A stretch of 53,342 bases of DNA from NCBI RefSeq assembly GCF_949287625.1, contig NZ_CASEGO010000006.1, positions 1 to 53,342 of the forward strand. Reading direction: 5' to 3'. The DNA is from an uncultured Brachyspira sp. (GTDB taxonomy: Bacteria > Spirochaetota > Brachyspiria > Brachyspirales > Brachyspiraceae). This document shows positions 34,457-43,865 of the stretch, in pieces (positions within the stretch are counted from its first letter, which is position 1; every line of letters starts with the position of its first letter). Made by a program: the position numbers and the translations under genes. The notes below the pieces were generated by a model. The model searched no databases and was not told the origin of the DNA. It was given only the letters and a program-made list of their open reading frames with translations.

Positions 34457-35584
34457 ATGAAAAGACTTCTTATCATATCATCAGAATACACAGGTCATGG
34501 ACATAAAAGTGTTCATACAGCAATAGTGCAGGGTTTTGAAAAATTGTATAAAGATAAAATAGAATGCAAAGTTATTAATGGATTTAAATTAGGCGATTTG
34601 GAGCTTATGGCTACAGAAAGACTTTATAATGTATGCATAAAATATTTTCCCAATATGTGGGGCAAGTTTTTTAATCTTTCTAATAATGACAGTACTTCTG
34701 TAAATAAAAAGATATCTAGGAAAATAAGACGAAGATTTTTAAAAAAAATAGAACAATACAATCCAGATTTAATTTTAAGTGTGCATCCGTTATTTAATGG
34801 AAGTGTGCTTAATCTTTTGCAAAAATATAAACCAGAGTTAAAATTATATACTTTAATAACAGATATAGTAAGTGTAACACATATATGGCTTGATAATAGA
34901 GTAAGCAAAGTAATAAGTCCTTCTATAGAGGCTGCAAATTTTATTGTAGAAAATGGTATAGATAAAGATAAAGTCATGACATTCGGTATACCTACAAGAA
35001 TTAATTTTGATTCGCCTTGTAAAACTATAGAAGAGGTTAGAGCATCAACAAATTTGAATGGTAAATTGAGAGTACTTTTGTTAAATAATTCGGAAAGATC
35101 TAAGAGAATATATTATATAATAAGAAAACTGCATGAAAAATATGACTGTGATGTTACAGTGGTATGCGGAAGAAATAAAAATAATTATAGAAGAGTTAAA
35201 TACAGATTAAGAAATTACAAAAAAGAAGTAAACTTAATAGGATATTCCAAAGAATTATTTAAGTTATTCCATGAAAATGATATTTTAATTACAAGATGCG
35301 GTTCTTTGTCTGTAGTTGAAGGTATAAATTGTTTAATACCTATAGTATCTATGGGGGCATTGAAAGGGCAGGAGGAAGGAACTCCTATATACTTGGAAGA
35401 AAATGGTTTGGGATACAATACTGTTTCTACTGATGATATATTTAATAAAATAGATTATCTTCTTGAAAACGGCAGAGAGAATCTTCTTAAAACTAGAGAA
35501 AATCAGTTTAATTATTACGGAAGAGATGCTAGAGAAAAAACAGTTAATTTCATTGCTGAGGAACTTCTTAAAGATGAAAAATAA
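34457..35584 (+). CDS. MGDG-synthase/UgtP-like glycosyltransferase (GT28)
   Basis: 375 aa. The N-terminal half matches the MGDG synthase domain: LLIISSEYTGHGHKSVHTAI (the Gly-His-Gly-His loop), HPLFNGSVLNLLQKY and LYTLITDIVSVTHIWLDN. The C-terminal half has the GT28 donor domain: VTVVCGRNKNNYRRV, NDILITRCGSLSVVEGINC and PIVSMGALKGQEEGTPIYLE. Such enzymes add hexose from a UDP-sugar to diacylglycerol, making membrane glycolipids. Spirochaetes are known to carry galactolipids or glucolipids, which fits. It is a peripheral protein at the cytoplasmic face. AAAGGG precedes ATG. The following small gene starts 27 bases after its stop. Confidence 0.88.
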   Translation: MKRLLIISSEYTGHGHKSVHTAIVQGFEKLYKDKIECKVINGFKLGDLELMATERLYNVCIKYFPNMWGKFFNLSNNDSTSVNKKISRKIRRRFLKKIEQYNPDLILSVHPLFNGSVLNLLQKYKPELKLYTLITDIVSVTHIWLDNRVSKVISPSIEAANFIVENGIDKDKVMTFGIPTRINFDSPCKTIEEVRASTNLNGKLRVLLLNNSERSKRIYYIIRKLHEKYDCDVTVVCGRNKNNYRRVKYRLRNYKKEVNLIGYSKELFKLFHENDILITRCGSLSVVEGINCLIPIVSMGALKGQEEGTPIYLEENGLGYNTVSTDDIFNKIDYLLENGRENLLKTRENQFNYYGRDAREKTVNFIAEELLKDEK

Positions 35585-35611
35585 TATTATCTAAATCATA
35601 GAGGAAAAAAA

Positions 35612-36082
35612 TTGATTAGTAATAAAAAAATGAAAGAATTACTTTCTGATATAGACTTATCTAATATAGAATTAAAAAATTATTATTCTGTATTTGAAAG
35701 GGTAAATTCTAATAATGAAAAGTATTGGGTTATAAGCAATGAAACAGACTGCAGTATGTGTTCTGTTGTTTCTAAAGAAATAAACTTAACAAATTTTGAA
35801 TGGGATAATAATGAAATATATATAGCAAACAGCAGAGATATAAAGCAGGTTTTAAATTTATCTTTAAAAATGTTTATGTCTTTGAAAAAGATTCTTGAAG
35901 AAAATTATCCATATCAGGTATTTGATTTGATATTATCTATATCAGATAGTAAAGATAATATTCCAGCAAGTGCTAATATAAGGTTTTATGCTGTTAGAGA
36001 TGGTTTTAGAATAGTTGATATTGAAAATATTGAAAATTCTAAATCAGATGCTCTTTTAATAGAAATTGTTAATAATAATTAA
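35612..36082 (+). CDS. Hypothetical protein downstream of the glycolipid glycosyltransferase
   Basis: 156 aa, soluble and acidic, with TTG start and GAGGAA upstream. No signal or membrane segment. Three features stand out: a pair of Cys in ETDCSMCSVVSKE, a helical stretch QVLNLSLKMFMSLKKILEEN, and a beta-rich end (ANIRFYAVRDGFRIVDIENI). I do not recognise the family. The 27-base gap suggests co-transcription with the glycosyltransferase; function cannot be assigned. Confidence 0.75.
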   Translation: MISNKKMKELLSDIDLSNIELKNYYSVFERVNSNNEKYWVISNETDCSMCSVVSKEINLTNFEWDNNEIYIANSRDIKQVLNLSLKMFMSLKKILEENYPYQVFDLILSISDSKDNIPASANIRFYAVRDGFRIVDIENIENSKSDALLIEIVNNN

Positions 36083-36194
36083 ATATATTGCTTATCAAAA
36101 TAAATAATTGATGTAATTTTTTTTACTCAAATCATTTTATAAACATTATTAAAATACTATATAGTTCTATATATTGAAAAATTAATAAATGCAC

Positions 36195-36223
36195 TTGATA
36201 TTTATTTAGCAAAATGTTATAAT
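36195..36223 (+). promoter_or_regulatory. Promoter of the iron-sulfur operon
   Basis: TTGATA (36195-36200), 17 bases, TATAAT (36218-36223). The predicted transcript starts near 36230, leaving a leader of about 90 nt before ATG 36321. No clear IscR- or Fur-like box was recognised. Confidence 0.7.
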
Positions 36224-36320
36224 TATCTAACATTGAAGGTTGTAAAATAGATTAATGTGAATGTTCATATTTTTTCTATTTTCTATAATAAATTGCAAAT
36301 TAGATAATAGGAGAATCAAA

Positions 36321-36497
36321 ATGGCAGATAAGACAATATGTTTCTGTATGGCAGTAACTGAAAAACAGATTAGAGATGCTATCAAATCAAAAAAATTAAC
36401 AACAGTAGAACAAGTTTCTGAAGCTACTAAAGCAGGTACAGGCTGCGGCGGCTGTCAGGAAGCTATCAAACAAATCTTAAATGAAATGAATAAATAA
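36321..36497 (+). CDS. Stand-alone BFD-like [2Fe-2S] protein
   Basis: 58-aa protein equal to one bacterioferritin-associated-ferredoxin-like domain. Two Cys pairs, ICFCMAV near the N terminus and GTGCGGCQEAI near the end, would bind one [2Fe-2S] cluster. A typical helix, TEKQIRDAIKSKKLTTVEQV, lies between them. The same domain forms the middle of NifU, encoded 97 bases downstream, and the two sequences are alike. The frame opens at 36261, but AGGAG before ATG 36321 and the domain limits fix the start. It probably donates or stores clusters for the NifU-NifS system or reduces a partner (inference). Confidence 0.88.
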   Translation: MADKTICFCMAVTEKQIRDAIKSKKLTTVEQVSEATKAGTGCGGCQEAIKQILNEMNK

Positions 36498-36594
36498 ATT
36501 TCTTAAAAATAAAAAAATTATATTTATTTTATATCCCAATATAAATTAATATATTTTATGTATATTAATAATTAACTTAGATGGAGGTAGGAAC

Positions 36595-37428
36595 ATGTGG
36601 GAATATACAGATAAAGTAAGAGATCATTTTATTAATCCTAGAAATGTAGGAGAAATAGAAAATCCGGATGCAGAGGCTATGACTGGAAGTATAGTCTGCG
36701 GAGATGCATTGAAATTAACATTAAAAATAGACAAAGACACCGATAAAATATTGGATGCCAAATTCAAAACTTTCGGCTGTGCTTCTGCTATAGCAAGCAG
36801 CAGTATTCTAACTGAGATGATCAAAGGAAAAACTCTTGATGAAGCTGCTAAAATTACAAATAAAGATATAGCTATGGAGCTTGGCGGACTTCCGGAAGAG
36901 AAAATGCATTGTTCTGTTATGGGAATGGAAACTTTGGAAAAGGCTATTAATAATTATAGGGGAATTGATACCAAAGAAGATGAGCATGATGAAGGTGCTA
37001 TTATTTGTAAATGTTTTGGTATAACAGATACTAAAATAAAAAGAGCTATAAGAGAAAATAAATTAAAAACTGTAGAGGAAATAACTTTTTATACTAAAGC
37101 AGGCGGCGGATGCGGAGCTTGTAAGGTTAAACTTGAGGATATCTTAAATGAAGAGCTTGCTGAGATGGAAAGAGAAGCTAAAAATGCTCCTATGACTACA
37201 GTACAGAAAGTTAAAAAAATCGAAGAGGCTTTGGAAAGAGTTATTAATCCTATGCTTAGAACAGACGGAGGAAGCTGCAGACTTGTAGATGTTGACGGCA
37301 ATAAAGTAATGATAGAGTTTAAAGGAGCTTGTTCTTCATGTGCTTCTTCTAAAAATACTTTGAAAGGTTTTGTTGAGCCTAAGATTAAAGAGCTTGTACA
37401 TAAAGATTTGGAAGTTGTAGGCGTTTGA
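36595..37428 (+). CDS. nifU: Iron-sulfur cluster scaffold NifU (three-domain)
   Basis: 277-aa scaffold on which new Fe-S clusters are built with sulfur from NifS. The IscU-like domain (about 1-125) has its three Cys in TGSIVCGDALKL, FKTFGCASAIASSS and EEKMHCSVMGM. The central BFD-like [2Fe-2S] domain (about 137-185) has IICKCFGITD and GGGCGACKVKL. The C-terminal Nfu-like domain (about 200-277) has LRTDGGSCRLVDVDGNKV and the CSSCASS motif. All cluster ligands are present. GGAGG precedes the ATG. nifS starts 13 bases after the stop, so translation is likely coupled. Confidence 0.96.
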   Translation: MWEYTDKVRDHFINPRNVGEIENPDAEAMTGSIVCGDALKLTLKIDKDTDKILDAKFKTFGCASAIASSSILTEMIKGKTLDEAAKITNKDIAMELGGLPEEKMHCSVMGMETLEKAINNYRGIDTKEDEHDEGAIICKCFGITDTKIKRAIRENKLKTVEEITFYTKAGGGCGACKVKLEDILNEELAEMEREAKNAPMTTVQKVKKIEEALERVINPMLRTDGGSCRLVDVDGNKVMIEFKGACSSCASSKNTLKGFVEPKIKELVHKDLEVVGV

Positions 37429-37441
37429 TGGGAGGGTATAT

Positions 37442-38608
37442 ATGTCAGATAAAAAAATAATATATTTAGATAACAATGCTACAACTAGAGTTTATGAAGA
37501 AGTATTAGATGCTATGCTTCCTTATCTTAAAGATCAGTATTTTAATCCTTCAAGTATGTATACTCCTGCTGGAGCTGTACATAAAGAAATGGAGAAAGCA
37601 AGAGAACAGGTTGCTGATTTTTTGGGCTGCGAGCCTATTGAAGTATGCTTTGTATCATGCGGAAGTGAAGGCGATAATATGGCAATTAGAGGAACTATAG
37701 AAGCATATCCTACTAAGAATCATATTATTACTACAAAAGTTGAACACCCTGCTGTTATAGAGACATGCAAATCTTTAGAGCGTCATGGATACAGAGTTAC
37801 TTATCTTTCGGTAGATAATGACGGAAATATAGATATTAATGAATTGAAAAGTGCTATTAATGAAAACACTGCAATAGTATCTATAATGTATGCCAATAAT
37901 GAAACTGGTGTAATTTTTCCTATAAAAGAGATTGGAGAGATAGTAAAAAATGCAGGTGCTGTATTTCATGTAGATGCTGTTCAGGCTGCAGGAAAACTTC
38001 CTCTTAATATGAAAGATGAGCCTTACATCGACATGCTTACTATAGCAGGGCATAAAATACATGCTCCTAAAGGTATAGGTGCTTTATATATAAAAAATGG
38101 TACTAAATTAAGAACTGTTCAGACAGGCGGGCATCAGGAGAGAGGACGCCGTGCTGGTACTGAAAATGTGCCTTATATTATTGGTTTAGGTAAAGCTGCT
38201 TCTATGGTTAAAGCTGAGCTTCCAAGATTTATTGAACACACTTCAAAACTTAGAGATACTTTAGAGGCAGAGGTATTAAAAAGAATAAGTGATGTAAAAA
38301 TAAACGGAAGAGGTGCTAATAGAGTAAGCAATACTGCAAATATAAGCTTTAAAAATATAGAAGGTGAAGCTATACTTCTTTTACTAGATGGATATGGTAT
38401 TTGTACTTCAAGCGGAAGTGCATGTTCATCTGGTACATTAGAGCCTTCTCCAGTACTTCAGGCTATGGGAGTGCCTTTTGAGTATGCTCATAGTTCTACA
38501 AGATTTTCTATGTCTTTGGATAATACCATGGAAGAGATGATGTATACTGCTGATGCTATAGAAAAAATAGTTGCAAGACTTAGAGATATATCACCTTATA
38601 AAGATTAA
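37442..38608 (+). CDS. nifS: Cysteine desulfurase NifS
   Basis: 388-aa pyridoxal-phosphate enzyme that removes sulfur from cysteine and hands it to NifU as a persulfide. PLP-binding features are YLDNNATTRVYEEVLDAM, the stacking His in TTKVEHPAVIETC and the Schiff-base Lys in TIAGHKIHAPKGIGALY. The persulfide Cys is in GICTSSGSACSSGTLEPS, with the SSGSACSSG loop typical of group I desulfurases. Other matches are YANNETGVIFPI and HVDAVQAAGKLPL. It is the last gene of the BFD-nifU-nifS set and ends in a strong terminator. Confidence 0.96.
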   Translation: MSDKKIIYLDNNATTRVYEEVLDAMLPYLKDQYFNPSSMYTPAGAVHKEMEKAREQVADFLGCEPIEVCFVSCGSEGDNMAIRGTIEAYPTKNHIITTKVEHPAVIETCKSLERHGYRVTYLSVDNDGNIDINELKSAINENTAIVSIMYANNETGVIFPIKEIGEIVKNAGAVFHVDAVQAAGKLPLNMKDEPYIDMLTIAGHKIHAPKGIGALYIKNGTKLRTVQTGGHQERGRRAGTENVPYIIGLGKAASMVKAELPRFIEHTSKLRDTLEAEVLKRISDVKINGRGANRVSNTANISFKNIEGEAILLLLDGYGICTSSGSACSSGTLEPSPVLQAMGVPFEYAHSSTRFSMSLDNTMEEMMYTADAIEKIVARLRDISPYKD

Positions 38609-38631
38609 GATTTTATATTAAAAGAAATTAT

Positions 38632-38668
38632 AAGCCTATTATAGTTATTATAATAGGCTTTATTTTTT
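38632..38668 (+). terminator. Terminator of the nif operon
   Basis: AAGCCTATTATA (38632-38643) and TATAATAGGCTT (38649-38660) form a perfect 12-bp stem with a 5-base loop, followed by TATTTTTT. Confidence 0.9.
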
Positions 38669-38671
38669 ATA

Positions 38672-38996
38672 TATATACCTAAACAAATACAGTTTGTCAA
38701 AAAATAAATTTTTTAAATTTTGATATTTGCTGGGCTTCACAGTTATGCCTCGCTCTGCGTGCCTTCGGTAGCGAAAGGCTATATTTAATAATATATTCTA
38801 CATATAAAATATAAATTAGTACTATTTAATAATAATTTTAATACTTGCACTTTCGCGAAGCGTATCCGAGCTTGTCGAGGATATGAGGTTCTTTGACGAA
38901 GTCTGCCTGCGACCGAAGGAAGTACTGTTAAGTATGGTGTGCGGCGGGAAAAAGTTGAATAAAAAAATTGACAAACTTAAAAATTTTCAGTATATC
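38672..38996. repeat. Dispersed intergenic element, copy 4 (complete)
   Basis: About 325 bp, the cleanest copy. The left end is TATATA (38672-38677), 17 bases, TGTCAA (38695-38700). The right end is TTGACA (38968-38973), 17 bases, TATATC (38991-38996). The ends share the inner TTTGTCAA but differ in spacer, so they form an imperfect terminal inverted repeat of about 29 bp. The GC-rich interior contains CGCTCTGCGTGCC, CGCGAAGCGTATCCGAG, AAGTACTGTTAAGTATGGTG and CGGCGGGAAAAAGTTG, each found elsewhere in the window in the same or opposite sense. It lies directly after the nif terminator. Confidence 0.85.
38968..38996 (+). promoter_or_regulatory. Promoter-like right end of element copy 4
   Basis: TTGACA-17-TATATC, about 160 bases upstream of the broken DUF6198-like gene at 39157 and in the same direction. 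Confidence 0.45.
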
Positions 38997-39156
38997 TAAT
39001 TAATTTTCTAAACAATGAAAAATAACTATATTTTAATTGAATTATTTTTCTTTAATAATTATTAAATATTGCTATTGATTAATATGCAGTTAGTTATATA
39101 ATATTATCGTTAAAAAATAATAACTATACGTACTATATCTAAAGAGGATAAAATAT

Positions 39157-39861
39157 ATGACTACTGCAGAAAATGATATATCATTTCATAAACAAAATAG
39201 AAATTTTATAATAAGCGGAGAATTAGCTTTAATCATTGTTGTTATTATTAATAGTTTTGGCGTAGTTTTAATGCTTTATTCAGGTTCTGGAATATCAGCT
39301 ATTTCAAGTGTACCTTATGCATTTTCAGAGGTAATAACAAATATATCTCTTGGTACTTTTACATATATTTTTTAGGGTATATTGGTATTAGTACTTATGA
39401 TACTTAGAAAAAAGTTTGTAGGCGAATATTTATTTAGTTTTGTAGTAGTTTTTTGTTTCGGTAAATTTATTGATATACATGAACTATGGATAAGTCATTT
39501 GCCATTAACTATTACATATAGAATAATATATTTCGTAATAAGTTATTTTCTTTTATGTTTTGGCATAGCTTTATCAAATAGATGCAAACTTCCTATTATA
39601 CCTACTGATTTATTTCCTAGGGAGCTTTCAAATATAATAAGTGTTCCATATTCTAAAGTAAAGATAATTTTTGATGTAACTTGTCTTTTAACTACAGCGG
39701 TAATTACATTTGTATTTTTAGGTCATATAAAAGGACTTGGAATAGGTACTGTACTTGCTGCTTTTACAATGGGAAAAGTTATAGGAATTATGGGACAGTA
39801 TATGGATAAAAAAATAGAATTTGTATCTTTAATAAAACAGAAATTTAATATTGATAAATAG
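39157..39861 (+). pseudogene. YczE/DUF6198-like membrane protein interrupted by an in-frame TAG
   Basis: Two open stretches in the same frame (39157-39375 and 39376-39861) join into one protein of about 234 residues, broken only by TAG at 39373-39375. The first part has a membrane helix (ALIIVVIINSFGVVLMLYSG) and AFSEVITNISLGTFTYIF. The second continues at once with GILVLVLMILRKKFV, GKFIDIHELWISHLPL and further helices. These fit the YczE/YitT-like integral membrane family, where F-Q-x2-L-x-L is normal at the break, so the stop is likely a CAG-to-TAG change. It has a good GAGGA ribosome site. A sequencing error or amber readthrough cannot be excluded. The second part alone has no ribosome site. 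Confidence 0.75.
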
Positions 39862-39991
39862 AATTAAGATTAATAAATATAAAAATGATGATAAATTAGA
39901 ATAGTTTATAAATATTGCAGTTTTTATGAAATCATTATAGATAGATTTGTGCTGATTTCAAAGTTATATTATAATTGTTATCATATGAAAA

Positions 39992-42900
39992 TTATTTATC
40001 TTTATTTATTCTTATTACTTTAGGAGATTTGCTTCTTCTAACATAAGTTCTTTTTTTAGTGCTTTTATTATTTTTGAAATTGGCTTCTGTAATACTCATA
40101 TTATTTTGATTATTATCATTTTTTATATCTTCATTATTTTCTATTTCATTAATTTTATCACTTTCTATTTCGAGTATAGTATTTTTTATTTTTTCTATTT
40201 TCCAATCAAGATCATTTTCTTTTTCATGTATAACTGGTATTATTAATTGATTGAGATTATCTTTATCAAAATATACTCCTGAGTTTTTTGTGTTTATAAG
40301 CTCTATAAGTTTATTAGTGTCTATTTTAGAATATTTATCAAGTTTTAAATATATATTATACTGACCTTCCATTACAGATAATACTCTTATTCTTTTTAAT
40401 ATTACTTTAAGTCTTGCTATATCAAAAATATCTTCTAATTCTTTCGGTAGCTTGCCGTATTTATCAATCATATAATCTTTAGCATAGTCAATATCTTCAT
40501 TATCCTGAGAACGCATTATAAGTTTGTATGCTGATATTTTCTCTTTTGAATCTGCTATATAGGAATCTGGTATAAAGAGATTATGTTTTAAATCTATGAC
40601 TGTATCGAATGTAACTTCTTTAATCTCGCCTTTATATTCATTTGTAGCCTCTTCAAGCATTTGAGTATAAAGTTCATAACCAACCTGATATATCATACCA
40701 GACTGTTCTTTACCTAATATATTACCAGCTCCTCTAATTTCTAAATCACGCATAGCTATTTTAAAACCAGCTCCTAAATCTGTATGTTCTGATATAGCTT
40801 CGAGCCTTTTATAAGCAACTTCTGTTAATGCCAAGTCGCTAGGATAAAACATATAAGCATAAGCCTCCCTGTCGCTTCTTCCTACACGTCCTCTTAACTG
40901 ATAAAGCTCTGATAAACCTAATCTGTTGGCATTGTCTATTAATATGGTGTTGGCATTAGGTATATCTATTCCGTTTTCTATTATTGTGGTTGAAACTAAA
41001 ATATCATATTTATGATTAATAAAATCTTCCATTATTTTTTCTAACTGATGCCCTGTCATTCTTCCATGTGCTACGCATATACGTGCTTTAGGACATAGTT
41101 TTTTTATCATCAATGCAAATGATTCTATAGTGTCTATTCTGTTGTATAGATAAAATACCTGACCTTCTCTTTTAAGCTCTCTTTCTATTGCATTTACAAC
41201 TGCCTCTTCGCTAAACTCTGTAACAAAAGTTTTTACTGGTATTCTGTTTAGAGGAGGAGTTTCAATAATACTTATATCTCTTATTCCAGTTAAAGCCATA
41301 TTCAAAGTTCTAGGTATAGGAGTAGCTGATAGAGTGAGAACATCTGTTTCTAATCTTAATCTTTTCAAAGCCTCTTTATGCTTAACTCCGAAACGCTGCT
41401 CTTCATCTATAACTATAAGTCCTAAATTTTTAAACTCTATATCATTAGATAAAAGCATATGAGTACCTACTATCAAATCGCAGGAGCCTGTTTTTAATAA
41501 TTCTTTATTTCTTTTAGCCTGCTTACTTGTAACAAATCTATTTAAAACTTCTATTCGTATAGGAAAATCTTCAAATCTTTTTTTGGCATTATTATAATGC
41601 TGCTGTGAAAGTATAGTAGTAGGGCATAATATAGCACATTGTTTACCAGCCATTATAGCTTTAAATACAGCTCTGAATGCCACTTCTGTTTTACCGAATC
41701 CCACATCTCCGCATACAAGCCTATCCATCATCTTGCCGCTTTCCATATCTTCTTTTATATCATTTATAGCCCTTAATTGATCAACAGTCTCTTCATATTT
41801 AAACGAAGCCTCAAAATCGTCCTGCCACTGAGTATCAGCACCATAAACATTTCCCTGAATATTAGACCTTATAGCATAAAGTTTTATTAACTCTCTTGCA
41901 GTAGCTAGTGCATCTTCTCTTGCCTTACTCTTTATCTTATCCCAAGCACTTCCGCCAAGCTGAGTTAATTTAGGAGCTTCTCCATGACCTGATATGTATT
42001 TCTGTACAAAGTTCATCTGCTCAACAGGTATATACAGTTTATCACCCTTAGCATATTCCAAAGTGATATAGTCTTTTTCTTTTCCGTTGGATAATTTTCT
42101 TGTTAATCCTAAATACTTTCCTATACCATAATTTACATGCACAGCATAATCGCCTACATTCAAATCAACAAATGTTTCTATTAGATTTTTATTTACTTTA
42201 GGTATTTTTCTTACCTTTTTTCTTTTTCTTCCGAATACTTCCCAATCAGCTATAAATATAGTTTTTATGCTGTCTTTTATAAATCCTGAAGAAGCCTGAG
42301 CTGTTATAATATAAAAATTATTTTCATTTTTTGAATAGTCTTCTTTTTCTTCCGATATGTTTTCTTCTGATATGCTGTTTTTATCTTCTAAAATTATCTC
42401 TTTATGATTTTCTTCTTCAGTATTTTTTATTTCTTCTCTTTTATTATCATCATTTTCTTTTTTATCAGCATCTTTATCAATATCTTCTTTAACACTTTCT
42501 TTGTTATTCTCATCTTCTTCTGCTGATATAATTATAGGAGATAAATCCTGCATTATTTTATAGAATCTTAAAGCCTGATCATAATGCCCTGTAGAGAGAA
42601 TTATTAAATAGTCTTTTTTTCTGTATTCTTTAACATAATCAAGAAAGTCTGTTAATCTTGATTTGAAAGAAACACCTTCTAAAAAATTAAATTTATATAT
42701 ATCAATATCAGTTATAAAAGGCGATATATTAATTGACTTTTTTACTATTTCATTAAAATAATCATTATTAATATATAATTTTTCAATATCTCCTATTAGA
42801 GAAAATATATTATCTATATCATTAAAATTTTCTCTTATAGTGTCAAGTATTGTTATTAATTTTGTTTTTAATTTTAATGCATCATCTATAAATACATATC

Positions 42901-43741
42901 CGTAATCAAAATAATCAAATATAGTTTCTAAATTTGAATAAAACATAGGAAGCAGATTCTCGCTTCCAGCAAAATATTTTCTTTTTATTATATTATCTTT
43001 AATTTCATCTTCTGTACTATTTTTATTTAAAAAAACTTCTACATCTTCATCGCTGTAAATAACTTCACGTACTGGATAAATTATTATATTATCAATACTT
43101 TTAAATGATCTTCCGTCTTCTATATTAAAAAGTCTTATACTTTCAATCTCATCATCAAACATTTCTATTCTTATAGGGTTATCATATTCTACAGAAAATA
43201 TATCAACTATACTTCCTCTAACAGATGCCGTACCTTTTTCAGCGACTTCTCTCTCTATAACATATCCCAAATCATATAATTTTAATCTTAAATTATCCAA
43301 ATCTAATTTATCACCTATATGAAGCTCTATATAAAGTTTTTTAAGGTCTTCTCTGTTTGCTATTTTTCTTGTTACAGCATTTATAGTTGTTATTATAATG
43401 CAATGCTCTTTATTTATTAATCTGTATAAAATATTTATTCTATCCTGAGCTATATCGGTTATAGGAGACATTTTTGTAAAGGGCACAGTATCATAATCTG
43501 GAAAATAATAATTAGGTATGTTATAAAAGTTTAATGATTGGCTAAGCAGCATTGCCTCGCTTTCATTTTCTTTTATTATCAAAATACTGTTTTTTTGAAA
43601 AAGTGCTGCAAATAATAAGGCATCGCTTCCGCCTTTAAGCCCTGTTATACTTTTTGTATTTTCTATATCAAAATTTAAATACTCTTCACTTTTAGTAAAT
43701 CTTTCTATTAATATGTCTGATATGGTTTTACTGCTGTACAT
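39992..43741 (-). CDS. mfd: Transcription-repair coupling factor Mfd
   Basis: 1249-aa DNA translocase that removes stalled RNA polymerase and recruits UvrA. The N-terminal UvrB-like module is about residues 1-400. The RNA-polymerase-interacting domain begins near VDLNVGDYAVHVNYGIGKYLG. The RecG-like helicase has Walker A DRLVCGDVGFGKTEVAFRAV, then CAILCPTTILSQQH, VIDEEQRFGVKHKE, LSATPIPRTLNMAL and LRGRVGRSDREAYAYM. The C-terminal domain follows. It is about 100 aa longer than usual because of a Lys/Glu/Asp/Asn insert (about 402-473) and a basic tail (KKRTYVRRSKSPKVIRINKD). The ribosome site is weak (GCGGTAAAA). A repeat element supplies a promoter-like end about 95 bases upstream. Confidence 0.95.
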   Translation of the reverse strand: MYSSKTISDILIERFTKSEEYLNFDIENTKSITGLKGGSDALLFAALFQKNSILIIKENESEAMLLSQSLNFYNIPNYYFPDYDTVPFTKMSPITDIAQDRINILYRLINKEHCIIITTINAVTRKIANREDLKKLYIELHIGDKLDLDNLRLKLYDLGYVIEREVAEKGTASVRGSIVDIFSVEYDNPIRIEMFDDEIESIRLFNIEDGRSFKSIDNIIIYPVREVIYSDEDVEVFLNKNSTEDEIKDNIIKRKYFAGSENLLPMFYSNLETIFDYFDYGYVFIDDALKLKTKLITILDTIRENFNDIDNIFSLIGDIEKLYINNDYFNEIVKKSINISPFITDIDIYKFNFLEGVSFKSRLTDFLDYVKEYRKKDYLIILSTGHYDQALRFYKIMQDLSPIIISAEEDENNKESVKEDIDKDADKKENDDNKREEIKNTEEENHKEIILEDKNSISEENISEEKEDYSKNENNFYIITAQASSGFIKDSIKTIFIADWEVFGRKRKKVRKIPKVNKNLIETFVDLNVGDYAVHVNYGIGKYLGLTRKLSNGKEKDYITLEYAKGDKLYIPVEQMNFVQKYISGHGEAPKLTQLGGSAWDKIKSKAREDALATARELIKLYAIRSNIQGNVYGADTQWQDDFEASFKYEETVDQLRAINDIKEDMESGKMMDRLVCGDVGFGKTEVAFRAVFKAIMAGKQCAILCPTTILSQQHYNNAKKRFEDFPIRIEVLNRFVTSKQAKRNKELLKTGSCDLIVGTHMLLSNDIEFKNLGLIVIDEEQRFGVKHKEALKRLRLETDVLTLSATPIPRTLNMALTGIRDISIIETPPLNRIPVKTFVTEFSEEAVVNAIERELKREGQVFYLYNRIDTIESFALMIKKLCPKARICVAHGRMTGHQLEKIMEDFINHKYDILVSTTIIENGIDIPNANTILIDNANRLGLSELYQLRGRVGRSDREAYAYMFYPSDLALTEVAYKRLEAISEHTDLGAGFKIAMRDLEIRGAGNILGKEQSGMIYQVGYELYTQMLEEATNEYKGEIKEVTFDTVIDLKHNLFIPDSYIADSKEKISAYKLIMRSQDNEDIDYAKDYMIDKYGKLPKELEDIFDIARLKVILKRIRVLSVMEGQYNIYLKLDKYSKIDTNKLIELINTKNSGVYFDKDNLNQLIIPVIHEKENDLDWKIEKIKNTILEIESDKINEIENNEDIKNDNNQNNMSITEANFKNNKSTKKRTYVRRSKSPKVIRINKDK

Positions 43742-43836
43742 GATGTTTTTACCGCTTATAAAAGGTATAAAATATTTTCATATAAATATAAATAATATTC
43801 TATTAAATAGCAATAGCTTATAATAAAAGATTTTAG

Positions 43837-43865
43837 TATATACTGTAACGATTTCATTTTGTCAA
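43837..43865 (-). promoter_or_regulatory. Promoter-like end of element copy 5 facing mfd
   Basis: On the minus strand TTGACA (43865-43860), 17 bases, TATATA (43842-43837). The mfd ATG is at 43741, so a leader of about 85 nt would result. No equally good promoter was seen closer to mfd. Confidence 0.55.

Noticed and set aside
36261..36320. N-terminal extension of the BFD-like protein, hydrophobic and signal-like
   Set aside because: The extension lies in the leader; the AGGAG before ATG 36321 and the domain start define the true N terminus.
36230..36320. Riboswitch in the leader of the iron-sulfur operon
   Set aside because: The leader is AT-rich without stable pairing or a recognisable conserved core.
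38672..38996. Insertion sequence with transposase
   Set aside because: No complete or partial transposase is encoded in any copy; at about 300-425 bp the elements can only be non-autonomous.
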